From Macrothele yani (taxonomy: Eukaryota; Arthropoda; Arachnida; Araneae; Macrothelidae), in NCBI GenBank assembly GCA_039090855.1, contig CM077027.1, positions 99,546,316 to 99,610,315 of the forward strand: DNA of 64,000 nucleotides, read 5' to 3'. A program made the translations under genes and the position numbers. A model generated the notes under the pieces. It did no database searches, was not told the origin of the DNA, and saw only the letters and a list, made by a program, of their open reading frames with translations. Each line of letters begins with the position of its first letter. The stretch's first letter is position 1. This document shows, in pieces, positions 44,582 through 56,049 of the stretch.

Positions 44582-45925
44582 CGGTATAACTATATCATCG
44601 GGATTAGAGTAAATGCTATCCCACAATCACCAACCCGCTTGGCCAGCGTGGTGAGTTATGGCCAAACCCCTCCAAAATGACTCCACAACTTAAATCTTGG
44701 ACCTCAGTCTCCGACAGCTGGAATGTACCTGGCCAAGACAGCGGCCAGTGCGACATGAAGGCAGAGGGTGCTAAGAATCCCCGGAGGACCGGACTAGGCT
44801 GCCATCTGATGCTGACCTTGGCTATGTATAATGGACGCTCCCTATCTTCTGATTCAAGGCTTCTTGAATTGGAAGAGGAACTACAAAGGATCAAGTGGGA
44901 CATCGTCGGGCTAAGTGAGGTAAGGAGAAAAGGAGAAGATCTCATTGAACTGAAAAGTGGACATCTCTTCTACTATCGTGGGACAGATACTGACAGAACT
45001 AGTGGTGTTGGATTTATAATAAACAAGAAACTGAAGGATAAAGTTGTAGAAGTTGAAAGTTCCTCTGACAGAGCTGCACGACTCGTTATCCAACTCTTGA
45101 GAAGTTACCAGGCTCAGATCATTCAAACTTATGCACCCACCACAAGTTATCCTGAAGAAGAAATTGAAGAGTTTTATGAGGAAATTCGTCATCTAAATAA
45201 TAAAGGTAAGCAGCACTTGAAGATAATTATGGGAGATTTCAATGCAAAAATAGGGCAACGGCAACAGAATGAAACTTCAGTAGGTAAATTCGGTCACGGC
45301 AACAGAAACCATTGTGGAAATACTCTCGTTGAGTTTGCAGAGACAGAAAGGTTTTTCATCTTGAACTCCTTTTTCAAGAAAAAGCCGCACAGAAAATGGA
45401 CATGGAGACATCCAAATTTGACGACAAGTGAAATTGATTTTATTATGTGTAACAAAAAATTCGTCATAGAAGACTGCAGTGTGCTAAACAAGTTCAACAC
45501 AGGTAGTGACCATAGATTGGTGTGATGTAAGATGCACCTCAACACTAAACTCGAACGTGGCAAGCTCATAAGACAAACAAAATGTATTGACATAACCAAC
45601 CTTAAAAAACACCATAATACCTTCAAGTTGGAACTGAAGAACAGATTCTCTGCTTTAGAAGGCCTAACATCGGAAGAAGTGGATATTTCTGAAGTTAACA
45701 GATAAGTAACCAAAGCTCTTATGGAAACAGCAACAAAATTAGCTGGGTCTAAGAACAAGTTGCATGTGAACAAATTATCAGGAAAAACCAAAATTTTGAT
45801 GCTAAAAAGAAGAGAGATGAGGACAACTAAAGAAGATGTGACTTCCAAAGTGGAATATATAGAACTATGCAAGACAGTACGAAAAATTATCACTGAAGAC
45901 ATAAGGAAATTCAACTGTGAATAAA
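44581..45925 (+). mobile_element. RTE LINE copy B, 5' part only
   Basis: It holds the leader, MTPQLKSWTS start (44677) and a full endonuclease domain with MGDFNAKIG and GNTLVEFAETERFF. A TGA at 45523-45525 follows SDHRLV, the same nonsense codon as in copy D (58815-58817). A further stop (TAA for AAA) lies near 45703. The copy ends at ATTCAACTGTGAATAAAT, where P satellite begins, as in copy A. Confidence 0.9.
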
Positions 45926-46685
45926 TTTTTTAATCCTTTTGGACGGACGGACAGATTTGGGATGGACGGAACGTAATTTTGTATTGTATCTGATAGGTGT
46001 GAGGCGTCGCTGAGTCGAAAGAAATAATTTCCGTGCAAATCGGTTGTTTATCGGCGGAGATATTTATTTATTCTTCTGGAAGGACGGACAGACGGCGGAC
46101 GGATGGAACGTAACTCTGCATCGTATATCATGGGTAGTTTGTTCCTGAGTCGAAAGAGACCATTTGCGTGCAAATATGTTTTTTCTCGGTCCAGTTATGT
46201 GCTATTATGCTTTCTGACGGACGGACGGACTGACGGAAAGACAGACTTGGGACTGATGGAACGTAATTTTGTAATGTATCTGATAGGTGTCAGGCGTCCT
46301 TGAGTCGAAAGAAATAATTCCCGTGCAAATGGGTTGTTTATCGGCGGATATATATTTTTTATTCTTTTGGACGGACGGATGGAACGTAATTTTTTATTGT
46401 ATCTGATAGGGGTCAGGAGTCCCTGAGTCGAAATAAATAGTTTCCGTGAAAATCGGTTTTTTATCGGCGGATATTTTTTTAATTCTTCTGGACGGACAGA
46501 CAGAAGGCTGATGGATGGAACGTTATTTTTTATTATATCTTATTGGTGCGAGCCGTACCTGAGTAGAGCGTATTCATTTCCGTGCAAATCGGGTGTTTCT
46601 CGGTCGAGATGTGCTTTTATACTTCCGGGCGGACGGACGGAAAGACGGACTTAAAGACGAATGGAACGTAAATTTGTGTTGTATC
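45926..46685 (+). repeat. P satellite array of block B
   Basis: Nearly identical, unit by unit, to 33850-34612, including the rare variants CGTATATCATGGGTAG and AGCCGTACCTGAGTAGAGCG, so it is a duplicate and not an independent array. Confidence 0.92.
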
Positions 46686-46906
46686 GGGTAGCGTAGCACG
46701 TCAAAACATCGCGCGACATAACATCTCGGACATAACATCGCAGGTCAAAACATCGCGGTGACAAAACATCGCCAGCCATAACATCGCGGTGACAAAACAT
46801 CGCAAGTCATAACATCGCGGGCACAAAACATCGCAGGTCAAAACATCGTGGTGACAAAACATCGCAAGCCATAACATCGCGAGCCATAACATTTCAGGAT
46901 CGGGCA
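46686..46906 (+). repeat. C minisatellite of block B
   Basis: Same units as 34613-34856, with about two units fewer (one AACATCGCGGACACAA pair missing) and ACATCTCGG for ACATCGCGG at the second unit. Confidence 0.92.
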
Positions 46907-47060
46907 TTAATTAAACGGCTTTTTTTTCTTTTCATTTTTTTTCTTTTGTATTTTTCTAAACATTTGATCTTTGGTAAGAAAAATTTGTTCAGACACTGAT
47001 TTAATTTGCGGAAGACTAGTATGTGGCACTTATCAAAATATTTCAGGAGGGGGTACTAAT

Positions 47061-48080
47061 TAAACTCTCATCTCATACAAAATTTTCGTAAAATCTACAG
47101 TTTTCAATTTAGAACCACCAAATTTGGTATACTAACTCACGGTGCTCTAACTTAGACCGTAGACTTTTGGGAAGTGTTTGTGGCCCGGGGTCGAGGGGAC
47201 CCCATAAAATATTTTCGTAAAATCTAGTTTTCAATTTAGAACCACCAAATTTGGTATACTATCTCATGGTGCTCTAACTTATCACGCAGAAGGTATTTGG
47301 AAAAGGGTAGGGGCCCGGGGTCGAGGGGCCCCCATAGAAAATGTTCGAAAATTCTACAGTTTTCAATTAAGAACCACCAAATTTGGTATACTACCTCATG
47401 GTGCTCTGACTTAGACCGTAGACGGTTTTTGGAAGTGGTCTGAGCCCGGGGTCGAGGGGCCCCCATAGACAATTTTCGTAACATCTTCAGTTTTCAATTT
47501 GGATCCACCAAATTTGGTATACTATCTCATGGTGCTCTGACTTAGACCGTAGACGGTTTTTGGAAGTGGTCGGAGGCCGGGGTCGAGGGACCCCCATAGA
47601 ATATTTTCGCCAAATCTACAGTTTTCAATTTAAAACCACCAAATTTGGTATACTATCTCATGGTGCTCTAACTTAGCACGTAGAGGGTTTATGGAACGGG
47701 TGAAGGCCCGGTCCGAAGGGGAGCCCTACAAAATTTTCGTAAAATCTACAGTTTTCAATTTAGAACCACCAAATTAGGTATACTACCTCATGGTGCTCTA
47801 ACTTAGACCGTAGACAGTTTTTGGAAGTGGTCGGAGCCCGAGGTCAAGGGGCCCCCATTGAAAATTTTCGTAAAATCTACGGTTTTCAATTTAGAACCAC
47901 CAATTTAGAACTACCTCATGGTGCTCTTACTTAGAAGGTGACGGTTATTGACACGGGTGGAGGCCCGGTCCGAAGGGGGCCCCCTACAAAATTTTCGTAA
48001 AATCTGCAGTTTTCAATTTAGAACCACCAAATTTGGTATACTACCTCATGGTACTCTAACTTAGACCGTAGAGGGTTTGG
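47061..48080 (+). repeat. Q satellite array of block B
   Basis: About eight 130-bp units. The outer units match those at both ends of the block A array, so the central units were lost here or amplified in A, as expected from unequal crossover. Confidence 0.92.
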
Positions 48081-48659
48081 GGAAAGGGTGGTCGGGGGGG
48101 CAATGGCGCCCGTATATGAAATTTTTGGCAATTTACAGTGTTTCTTCAAATTAATGTGCAGTTCTCGCTTGCCTTACGTAGAACGTTTTCTCGAAATTGT
48201 TTGGAGTTCCCAATTCTACTCTAAAAAAAAAATATATATATATGCCAAGAAACGGCGATCTTTATTCATATATCCCCCCTTCCTCGTTGAACTTTTGTGG
48301 CCAGTTGCCGTAAACTCGTATAAACCGGCATGAAAATTCTGACAAACAAAAGAACTCCTTCCCGTCATTAGGCATTTTGAAAAACTGCCACACATAATTC
48401 GCAAACTGGGAAAACTGACACACATTCAAAGTGTTCCTCGGAGGAACAGCAATTTGTGCTCGGTCCCTTAATGAAAAGCATGTGGCAGTTTTCCGAGTTG
48501 CTGAAAGAAGTGTGGCAGTTTTCGTGTGTGACGTTTTATCGGAGACCAAGAATTTTAGAAAGTTCTTTGGATCGAATTAAAACTTTAAATTCAAATAATT
48601 CCCCTATCAGCGGCGGGGTAGATTCGATTTAGGACGAAACAAGATAGTAATTCCGCAAC

Positions 48660-49610
48660 TTCATGTATGTTTGAAATGTGAAAAGATGAAGGAGAGTAAA
48701 AGACTGCAGGAAAAAATATCTGATCTTGAAAATGTACTAGGTGCTATGAGAAAAGCGAGATTATTAAATATCTCTGCACAAATCAGAAATGCATACATCA
48801 TTACAAGGTTCTGGTCAAAACAAATTATCCAACTCAAGAAGCAATTAAAAGAAATTAAGAGAAACTATAGTACGTTGGAAAGATTAGGTAAAGGTATCCA
48901 TGATATATTTGCGACGCCCAAGTGATCTTACGAAAGGAAGCAATGGATAAAATGGGCACCTGAAGATGTATCGAAATGCATCGTAATAAGAGCTCTCTTT
49001 AGAAAAATCATATATGACTTCTGGAGGGGGAAAAACATTATTCCATTACTTTGAAAAGATGGTGCGCAAAATTTACCCGTAATCCAGGCATTCTACACGA
49101 TGTCTTTTTGTTGATGGGGAAAAAAAAGCTATGAAAGTTTAAATCGCTCTGCAAAGCTTTATGTTTTAAGCTTTGACGAAATTCATATTGACTCTAGGCT
49201 ATAGTACGACACCAGAATGGACAAAATACTTTGCCCTTTCAAGAAAGCCCAATTTTTCTTAATCCGAGGATTATTATCGCAATGGAAGCAGCCAATATTC
49301 TTTAACTTACAAATGAAAAAAATATTGCTTTTTTTTAATAAATCAAGGTTTGGAATCTACTGGAGTTGAACTAAAAGTTATTTCTGACTTGGGATGATGC
49401 AATACGTTGTGGAGAGAACTTGAAATTTCTACGGACAGGTCATTTTTCGATAATTCTTTTTTTCAGGGGTCAAAAATATGGGTATTTGCTGATAATTTTA
49501 GCTTTTAGATCTTCGAATATTAAACATTCTACTTAATGATTTCAAAACAAATATTCCTTCTGTTTTAATGTGTTTCAGTGATGTTTGTTGGATTTACTGG
49601 GGTATAAACA
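48660..49610 (+). pseudogene. P-element/THAP9-type transposase relic, block B
   Basis: Same order as in block A. Here the frame is better at the start (MKCEKMKESKRLQEKISDLE to ERLGKGIHDIFATPK, 48671-48925), with a coiled, Lys/Glu-rich middle. WAPEDVSKCIVIRAL, NPGILHDV, LSFDEIHIDSRL and RGLLSQWKQP follow in broken frames. Confidence 0.6.
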
Positions 49611-50040
49611 TGGATTTAATTCCTTCTCACTCTTGCTTCGTGCAATTAGATATCGGAGGGGATTAGATTACTCTTGCGAAGAGAGATGGCACCGCAACTA
49701 TGCCACAGCCTCCCTCTTCAGGAAGCAAAGTGTGCTTCACTAAGAGAACCAGCCTTTGTACCAATAGCCCTGAGTTTTTACGCTCTTTTACCTCCTCCAC
49801 ATTGTGCCGTTCTGTGGAACAATAGCAAAACAACCACTCCATCTCCAGATGTTTACTTGCTGCGGTTTACTTTTAAAGACCAAACCCATTGTCCTCATTT
49901 AAAGAAGTAGTCTCGTGGAGAAGGAATCACAATGCGACGGGCACATACTAAGATTGCTTCCCTCATGAACAAGGGGGAGATGAAAAACTTAATTATACCA
50001 ATACTTATATATAATTTATTACTACAAGCTTGTGGTGTTG
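49611..50040 (+). other. Unassigned stretch inside the P-superfamily relic, block B
   Basis: Duplicate of 38621-39035, including the doubtful 78-codon ORF at 49674-49910. Nothing else recognised. Confidence 0.4.
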
Positions 50041-50091
50041 AATAAAGTAAAAATGTCAACGTTTACCACAATCAAAGGTTTATTATATATC

Positions 50092-50134
50092 GACTGTAGT
50101 TTCGCAGAGCTTCTGGCTCGGCTTCATCAGGTCG
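50092..50134 (-). ncRNA. Hammerhead ribozyme motif, block B left arm
   Basis: The complement has CTGATGA, the stem II hairpin, GAAAC, a CTACAG-type stem III loop and GTC. The core is intact here, unlike in the block A left arm. Confidence 0.62.
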
Positions 50135-50150
50135 AATGGAGCGTAAACAT

Positions 50151-50681
50151 TCAAATCATTGTGACATCATCAGAATTCTGACGGTCACGGTTTTTGTTAA
50201 GTTGTTTCCACGCGCTTGAAAGAAATGGAGTCAACGTCATGTCGCTGACAAGCAGTGAAGAGTTCCGGTATATGTGAAAAGCTTCTAATACATTAAGCTT
50301 CATCGTTGAATCAGGTTTATCAATGAGCATAGCGTTTCCGAACAGAAATTTATGGTTGTTTTCGTGACAATGCTGGGCTATAGACGACTTCTTCAGTTCA
50401 CAATTGCGTACGTAGGTCTGGTGTTCCTTCACACGGAAACTTAAAGCCCTGCGGTTCTGTCCTATATACGAAAGATATAAAGCTGTAGATAAAGCTGTCC
50501 ACAAATTCAGGAAACCAAAGTCTGTCTGCTCACTCACACCGGTAGACACCCCAATACCACAGAATTGGGCGGTCATCCCATTTGCTCCACAGATTTGCTT
50601 CGGAATTTCAAAAATTCTCAAGAATTTTAATTTTAAAGTTATTTTCAAACCCATAAACAGGATAAATTTTTTCGGATCCAA
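50151..50681 (-). pseudogene. Penelope-like GIY-YIG fragment, block B left arm
   Basis: 176 codons. It carries LSYIGQNRRALSFRVKEHQ and IAQHCHENNHKFLFGNAM, preceded by KFLRIFEIPKQICGANGMTA. No RT domain is present upstream. Confidence 0.8.
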
Positions 50682-50696
50682 AGATTACGTCGAAGA

Positions 50697-51063
50697 TATA
50701 AATTCCTGGGGAATTTATCAGATACCTTGGGAATGTGGACTTTCGTATATAGGACAGACCCGTAGGGCTTTAACTTTCCGTGGGAAGGAACACCAGACCT
50801 ACGTACGGAATTGTGAACTGAAGAAGTCGTCTATAGCCCAGCATTGTCACGAAAACAACCATAAATTTCTGTTCGGAAACGCTATGCTCATTGATAAACC
50901 TGATTCAACTATGAAGCTTAATGTATTAGAAGCTTTTCACATATACCGGAACTCTTCACTGCTTGTCAACGACATGACGTCGACTCCATTTCTATCAAGT
51001 GCGTTGAAACAACTTACCAAAAACCGTGACCGGGAGAATTCTGATGATGTCACAATGATTTGA
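50697..51063 (+). pseudogene. Penelope-like GIY-YIG fragment, block B right arm
   Basis: The frame reads NSWGIYQIPWECGLSYIGQT, RRALTFRGKEHQTYVRN and LEAFHIYRNSSLLVNDM, with both halves of the GIY-YIG motif and the Arg/Glu-His region (RGKEH). It ends at TGA 51061-51063. This is the best preserved of the four fragments. Confidence 0.82.
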
Positions 51064-51077
51064 ATGTTTACGCTCCA

Positions 51078-51125
51078 TTCGTCCTGATGAAGCCGAGCCA
51101 GAAGCTCTGCGAAACTATAGTCGAT
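51078..51125 (+). ncRNA. Hammerhead ribozyme motif, block B right arm
   Basis: CTGATGA at 51084-51090, GAAAC at 51111-51115 and GTC at 51120-51122, identical to the block A right arm. Confidence 0.65.
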
Positions 51126-51168
51126 ATATAATAAAACTTTGATTGTGGTAAACGTTGATATTTTTACT

Positions 51169-52992
51169 TTATACCAATGCTTCTTCATCAGTTCCACCGC
51201 CCAAATCCAGGTGGCTTTGGGAATTGTGAGCTATTCTTACAGATCACATGTCACCCAGTGACGAGGCGCATTTTTACGTTTTGTGGAAAAACAAATTTTA
51301 AGTCAAAAGTCGGAACAACAATTTACCACAAAATAAAAGTTTTGTTGCAATTATCTTACCATTTATTAATCAATATATGAAGCAAACTATTGATCAGTCA
51401 ATAAAATGAAATTAATAAATGAAAAATAAAGGTCCTTATCATTCGCTGAAAATAACTTAAAAACAGTATGTCATGACTTAAAGAAACTGCAACTACATAA
51501 ACTTGATACTTTAATTCAATCTTTACTGGATGTTTTTCACTTATATAACAGTAGACAACACAGACGCCGACTTGAAAAATTATTAGGGGTTCCGGAAATT
51601 TTTAATCGAATTACCAATTCATTTTTCAGAGTATTTAAGTCTAATTTAAATTTCCTTCAGTGAGATTATCTGGCACAATAAGACGCCTGAAATGCTAAAA
51701 TGAAGCAAATTATAGTTAATTACAGATTTTTTTCTCTAGATAATTATTTATTTTGCTTTTGTAGGCGCGGCATTATCATATACAATACACAGATACTATG
51801 TGAATATTCAACTCAATTGTCTTATAAAAGTAACTAAAACATGTAAAATATATTTTAAGGTTTTTTTTACCGATTTTAAAACTTCCCAAAATTTTTTCTT
51901 GAAATGATTTCTAAGTTTAAATAGGCGGTTAGAAGGGAGAGGACATGACATCAGCCCCATGCCCTACGTTTTCCGTGGGCTCTACTTCGTATCAGCTGTG
52001 TATGTCCAGGATGCTCAACTTGGGCTGCTTCTTTACTTATACTATGGGGAAATCGTTGACTTTGAAGAGGTTTCAGAGGCACTTGTGCATCATTTACAGT
52101 CAGGGAAAAATGAGACCGAAATATACATGCACATAACTGAAAATTTGCAAAAAGTTACAGAAATACTGTTTAATATTTTTTAAAAAAATTAAACAGAATT
52201 ATGCTTTGTCGAGCGGAAGTGCATATTGCGTATTAACTAATCACGGCCTTGCTAAAGCTGTGGGAGTTTTGTTAACCTTCAGGGAATTCTGCTGAAAGTA
52301 AGAGACGGCCGCTATCAACCTGTGCTCTAGCACAGGTCTTCAGTAAGTGACGTCACGCCACTGAACCTCCCCAACCGGAGGCCCCAAGAAACCAGATGAT
52401 CAGACTATGCTTCACCAGCGGTTGCTGATGCCATCTTCTCTCTCTTTTAACCTTCTTGTTTCCTGACTGCCCGAAGATAGGGCGGGTCAACTGACTGTGC
52501 AACATCTTTCCACCTTTATCACTGTGACCTCGAATAGGTTCTCGTCTCCAATGGTAGAGCTAGACTTTTGTATTTTGTGGGAACCCAGACAAACCGAAGA
52601 ATTTTCTAAAGGAGGCAGTTTTAAATGCTCTTAAACAACGGTACTTGATGTATTGTCTGTCGCGTCAAATTTTATGAGCACGAACAAACACCAATTCTTT
52701 TTTGAGGCACAATAAACAGTCCGAGGGGTAAATTTCTATACACACTTTTTATATACTATATTAAACGAGGAATGAATAATAAAAACCTTGAAGAATTGAT
52801 AACGAAACCAAAATTTATGCACATATGCGTACGTGTATTTTTTTCACGAAATACGCGCAAAAATATTAAGGGTTCGAGGAACCCTCAACAAAATCATTGG
52901 GGGGTTCAAAAACTGTCTCGAACCCACGAAGTCGGCGCCTATGCTAGACAATATAAATATATTTACACACAATGTTGAATAATCCAATAATG
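51169..52992 (+). other. Region between the Penelope pair and the mariner in block B
   Basis: Duplicate of 40391-42200. The ORF equivalent to 41182-41517 is shortened by an indel in an A/T run (51959-52183). Confidence 0.5.
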
Positions 52993-53394
52993 GATCCCGG
53001 GAGATTGGTACCCGGCAAATTGGTGTCCAGCAAATTCGTACCCATGCAGTTCCGTTTCCTCCTGTTCAGTTTTAATGCCTGATTTTCAGGATTTGGCATC
53101 ATCTTCACTTCTTCTAACTATTCCGACACATTTTCCCCTCTTCAAATTCGTAAATTATTTCACAATTTGAAGCAATCACGGCATTTTCCTAAAATTGAAT
53201 TTTAGAAAACTCGTACCCGGGAGATTGGTACCCTTCTGTTGGTGATACTTTACGGGGACATATACAAATTGCATCAAAGGAAGGTCTTTCCTCTTTGGTG
53301 ATTGTCGTTGTTGAACAGCTGTTCTCTTGGCGGAAAACTCCTATTCTTTCTTCCACCGTTAGCAAAACACACCGCAGAAAACTCCTGCACCTTA

Positions 53395-54473
53395 GACACT
53401 GAGTCTCCACTTTATTACGACCACCTGAGAGTTTTAAGCAAATGAGCTATGGCTACATGCTGTTGCCGCCAGAGAACGAGGCTACTATAAAAAGGGAAAG
53501 CTTAGGGCTTGCGACAGCAGTAGAAGGGATTTTTGGGTGACGAGATGGGTAAAAAATGCGATTTTACGGACTTTCAACGTGGGATGATTGTAGGAGCTCG
53601 GAGCCATGGAGCGAGTATCACCGCAACCACCGCATTCGTGAAATGTTTCAGAGCAGCTGTTGTTAAAGTGTATAAAGACTGGACTGTCAGCCAAAAAACT
53701 GGGTCTCTACGTGCAACGTGTGGACGTCATCGACTAGTGGCTGCTCGCGCGGAACGAAGAGTGTCCAGACTGGTAACAGAAAACACAAGGGCAACAGTGC
53801 AGCAAATTACAGACCATCTTAATCAAGGATCCCCTCAAATGATCTCTGCACGCACTGTTGGCCGTACACTACATCAGTTGCATCATGCCGATGGCCGAGT
53901 GAGAATTTGGCGGAAACAGCACGAAAGCCTGGACCCCAAATGCATTACTACAATCCTTCAAGCTGGTGGAGGCAACGTTATGGTTGGGGGAATGTTTTCC
54001 TGGCATGCTTTGGGCCCTTTAATTCGTGTTGATCAACGTCTGACTGGCACATCATATCTAAACATCGTTGCGGACCAAGTGCATCCTGTCATGAGGATGG
54101 TTTATCCCAATGGCGATGGCTACTTTCAACCAGATAATGCGTCCTGCCATAGTGCTCGTATTGTACAGGATTGGTTTCAGGAACATGCCGGTGAGTTTAC
54201 TTTGCTTAGGTGGCACCCACAATCTCCAGATTTCAACCCCAATAAGAATTTGTGGGATGAAGTTGAACGAGCCATAACACAGCTGGATCCACAACTCTGT
54301 AATTTCACACTCCTGGAATGTGCTATTCATCAAGCATGGTCTCAAATTCCACAAACCATCTATCAACATCTCCTGAAGTCCATGCCACGAAGAATCGACG
54401 CAGTGTTAAAGGCAAAAGGTGGCCCACCGAAGTAGTGAGGGTGGTCATAATAAAGTGGCCAGCACTCAGTGTA
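53395..54473 (+). mobile_element. Tc1/mariner element, block B copy (shorter)
   Basis: TA flanks (53393-53394, 54474-54475) and the same inverted ends as in block A. It is 148 bases shorter, mainly because of one internal deletion. Confidence 0.88.
53545..54435 (+). pseudogene. Tc1-type transposase, block B (in-frame deletion of the first catalytic Asp)
   Basis: The ATG at 53545 gives MGKKCDFTDFQRGMIVGARS, which is the natural start. The frame is open to 54435, but 147 bases equivalent to 43099-43245 are missing between TCAG microhomologies near 53878, removing WSDESRF and the first catalytic Asp. YFQPDNASCHSA (second Asp) remains; the third motif has Lys for Glu (NPNKNLW) as in block A. A 297-residue protein could be made but could not cut DNA. 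Confidence 0.88.
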
Positions 54474-54879
54474 TAAGGGAATGTATACGTAAATTGCATT
54501 TCGTTCTAGATTTGCTAAAGTGTAGGAGTTATTATAGTGGCATAAAATTATAATACGAGATTCCTACTTACAGAAAATGGCATATAAGATCCGGTTCATT
54601 ATAAACCGCCAAACAGAAAAAGAAAAACTCCCACATGTTTTTCGTCAAGGGGCCAGGCACGAGTTGCTGTTCCTCCGAGGAGCACTTCGAATTTGTGGCA
54701 GTTTTCCAAGTTTCCGAATTATGTGTAGCAGTTTTCCAAAGATACATTGACATACACACTGAACTTGGTGGACAGATACATACAGTATAGAAATTCTGTG
54801 TTTCAACGACAGGAATGTACATAGGTGAACTAGGAACTCAGCAAATAAACCTCAGAAAGACAAACGCAAACAACCATTG

Positions 54880-55072
54880 CCCGAGACTCTAACGCAGACC
54901 ACCTCCGTTGGGCGAATGACCAGAAGCAATCGCTTAAATCACTGGGCCACCGGGATGGCCGTAGGACAAACACGAAATCCATGCCTTACCGGGATTCGAA
55001 CCCATACCCCTCCGTTGGGCTAATGATCAGAAGCCATCGCTTAGACCATTGCGACACCGGGGCTACTCCCCA
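54880..55072 (-). mobile_element. Two tandem SINE heads, block B
   Basis: Duplicate of the block A pair. The second head keeps GGGATTCGAACCC (box B complement) and GCTTAGACCATTGCGACACC. Confidence 0.7.
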
Positions 55073-55577
55073 AAGAGATTAAGAGCGACGTATGTCACAA
55101 ATCAAACATGCAAAAATATTATTTTACATGTTCAAATAATTACATAGTGTCTCCTTCCCAAAGAGATTATAAAAATAACACAGGCAGTGACCATAGATTG
55201 GTGAGATGTAAGATGCACCTCAACACTAAACTCGAACGTAGCAAGCTCATAAGACAAACAAAATGTATTGACATAACCAACCTTAAAAAACACCATAATA
55301 CCTTCAAATTGGAACTGAAGAACAGATTCTCTGCTTTAGAAGGCCTAACATCGGAAGAAGAGGATATTTCTGAAGTTAACAGAAAAGTAACCAAAGCTCT
55401 TATGGAAACAGCAACAAAATTAGCTGGGTCAAAGAACAAATTGCATGTGAACAAATTATCAGGAAAAACCAAAATTTTGATGCAAAAAAGAAGAGAGATG
55501 AGGACAACTAAAGAAGATGTGACTTCCAAAGTGGAATATATAGAGCTTATAACGAGGTAAATTTCGCCGTCATTTTT

Positions 55578-55650
55578 GGTCTACGCCGGGATTCGAACCC
55601 GAGGCCGCTTATTCCGGAACAAGTCGCTCTACCAACTGAGCTACGCAGAC
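55578..55650 (-). ncRNA. tRNA-like sequence in the 3' (left) LTR of the TRIM
   Basis: The complement starts GTCTGCGTAGCTCAGTTGGT. Acceptor arms GTCTGCG/CGTAGAC pair in seven positions (one G-U), the D arm is GCTC/GAGC, the T arm is CGGG-TTCGAAT-CCCG. The anticodon stem CTTGT/ATAAG closes an atypical loop TCCGGA (6 bases), so no decoding identity can be given. Both promoter boxes of RNA polymerase III (TAGCTCAGTTGG, GGTTCGAATCC) are intact. Confidence 0.7.
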
Positions 55651-55896
55651 GATTATTCTGATTCCTATCTGCCTTTATGTCGTGTGCGTCCTTCTGGCAG
55701 GTACGTCACATCTCCTGGTACGTTACATCATCTCCCCCTTATTTATTTTTTTTTCGAAGTGCTGGAGAAGGGATTCTCTTATTTTTCCTATCTCGCGGTG
55801 TGGAAATAACATCACACCAATGCGAGATTTTGAAAGGTCGGGTCATCCGGATATTTCGGGCGCCATTATAACGAAGTAAATTTCTCCGTCATTTTT

Positions 55897-55970
55897 GGTC
55901 TACGCCGGGATTCGAACCCGAGTACGCTTATTCCCGGAACAAGCTGCTCTACCAATTAAGCTACGCGGAC
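55897..55970 (-). ncRNA. tRNA-like sequence in the 5' (right) LTR of the TRIM
   Basis: The complement starts GTCCGCGTAGCTTAATTGGT, with box B GGTTCGAATCC intact. The anticodon loop here is TCCGGGA (7 bases). There is one acceptor mismatch and one D-arm mismatch. It differs from the left copy by several substitutions, so the two LTRs have diverged since insertion, or their tRNA parts were already variable. Confidence 0.7.
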
Positions 55971-56049
55971 GTTTGTTCTGATTCCTATCTGCCTTTATGT
56001 CGTGTGCGTCCTTCTGGCAGGTACGTCACATCTCCTGGTACGTTACAAG

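Larger units (their letters stand above)
50041..51168. mobile_element. Inverted pair of Penelope-like 3' ends, block B (uninterrupted)
   Basis: Same outward-facing pair as in block A, without the SINE, so this shows the pre-insertion structure. The left arm runs about 50041-50600, the right about 50700-51168; the join passes through TTTCGGATCCAAAGATTACG and CGTCGAAGATATAAATTCC. Confidence 0.82.
48375..54741 (+). mobile_element. P-superfamily DNA transposon relic, block B copy
   Basis: Inverted repeats at 48375-48484 and 54631-54741 correspond to those of block A. The interior is collinear with block A but lacks the SINE and has the shorter mariner. Confidence 0.5.
55548..56047 (-). mobile_element. 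TRIM-like miniature LTR retrotransposon with tRNA-like sequence in each LTR
   Basis: Direct repeats at 55548-55727 (180 bp) and 55867-56047 (181 bp) flank a 139-bp interior. AGCT is duplicated on both sides (55544-55547, 56048-56051), and removing the insert restores the LINE frame. On the minus strand the LTR starts TGTAACG and ends CGTTATA (TG...TA, not the canonical CA). One base inside follows TGGCGCCCGAA (complement of 55855-55865), matching the first 11 bases of a Lys-tRNA primer-binding site. AATAAGGGGGAGATGA (complement of 55728-55743), a polypurine tract, abuts the other LTR. There is no coding capacity, so gag/pol must come from elsewhere. Confidence 0.82.

Noticed and set aside
53533..54435. 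300-codon open frame as an active transposase
   Set aside because: It lacks the first catalytic Asp through a 147-bp deletion and has Lys for the catalytic Glu.
55578..55970. Two genuine tRNA genes in tandem
   Set aside because: Anticodon loops are irregular, the copies lie within direct repeats with LTR signals, and a target duplication surrounds the pair.
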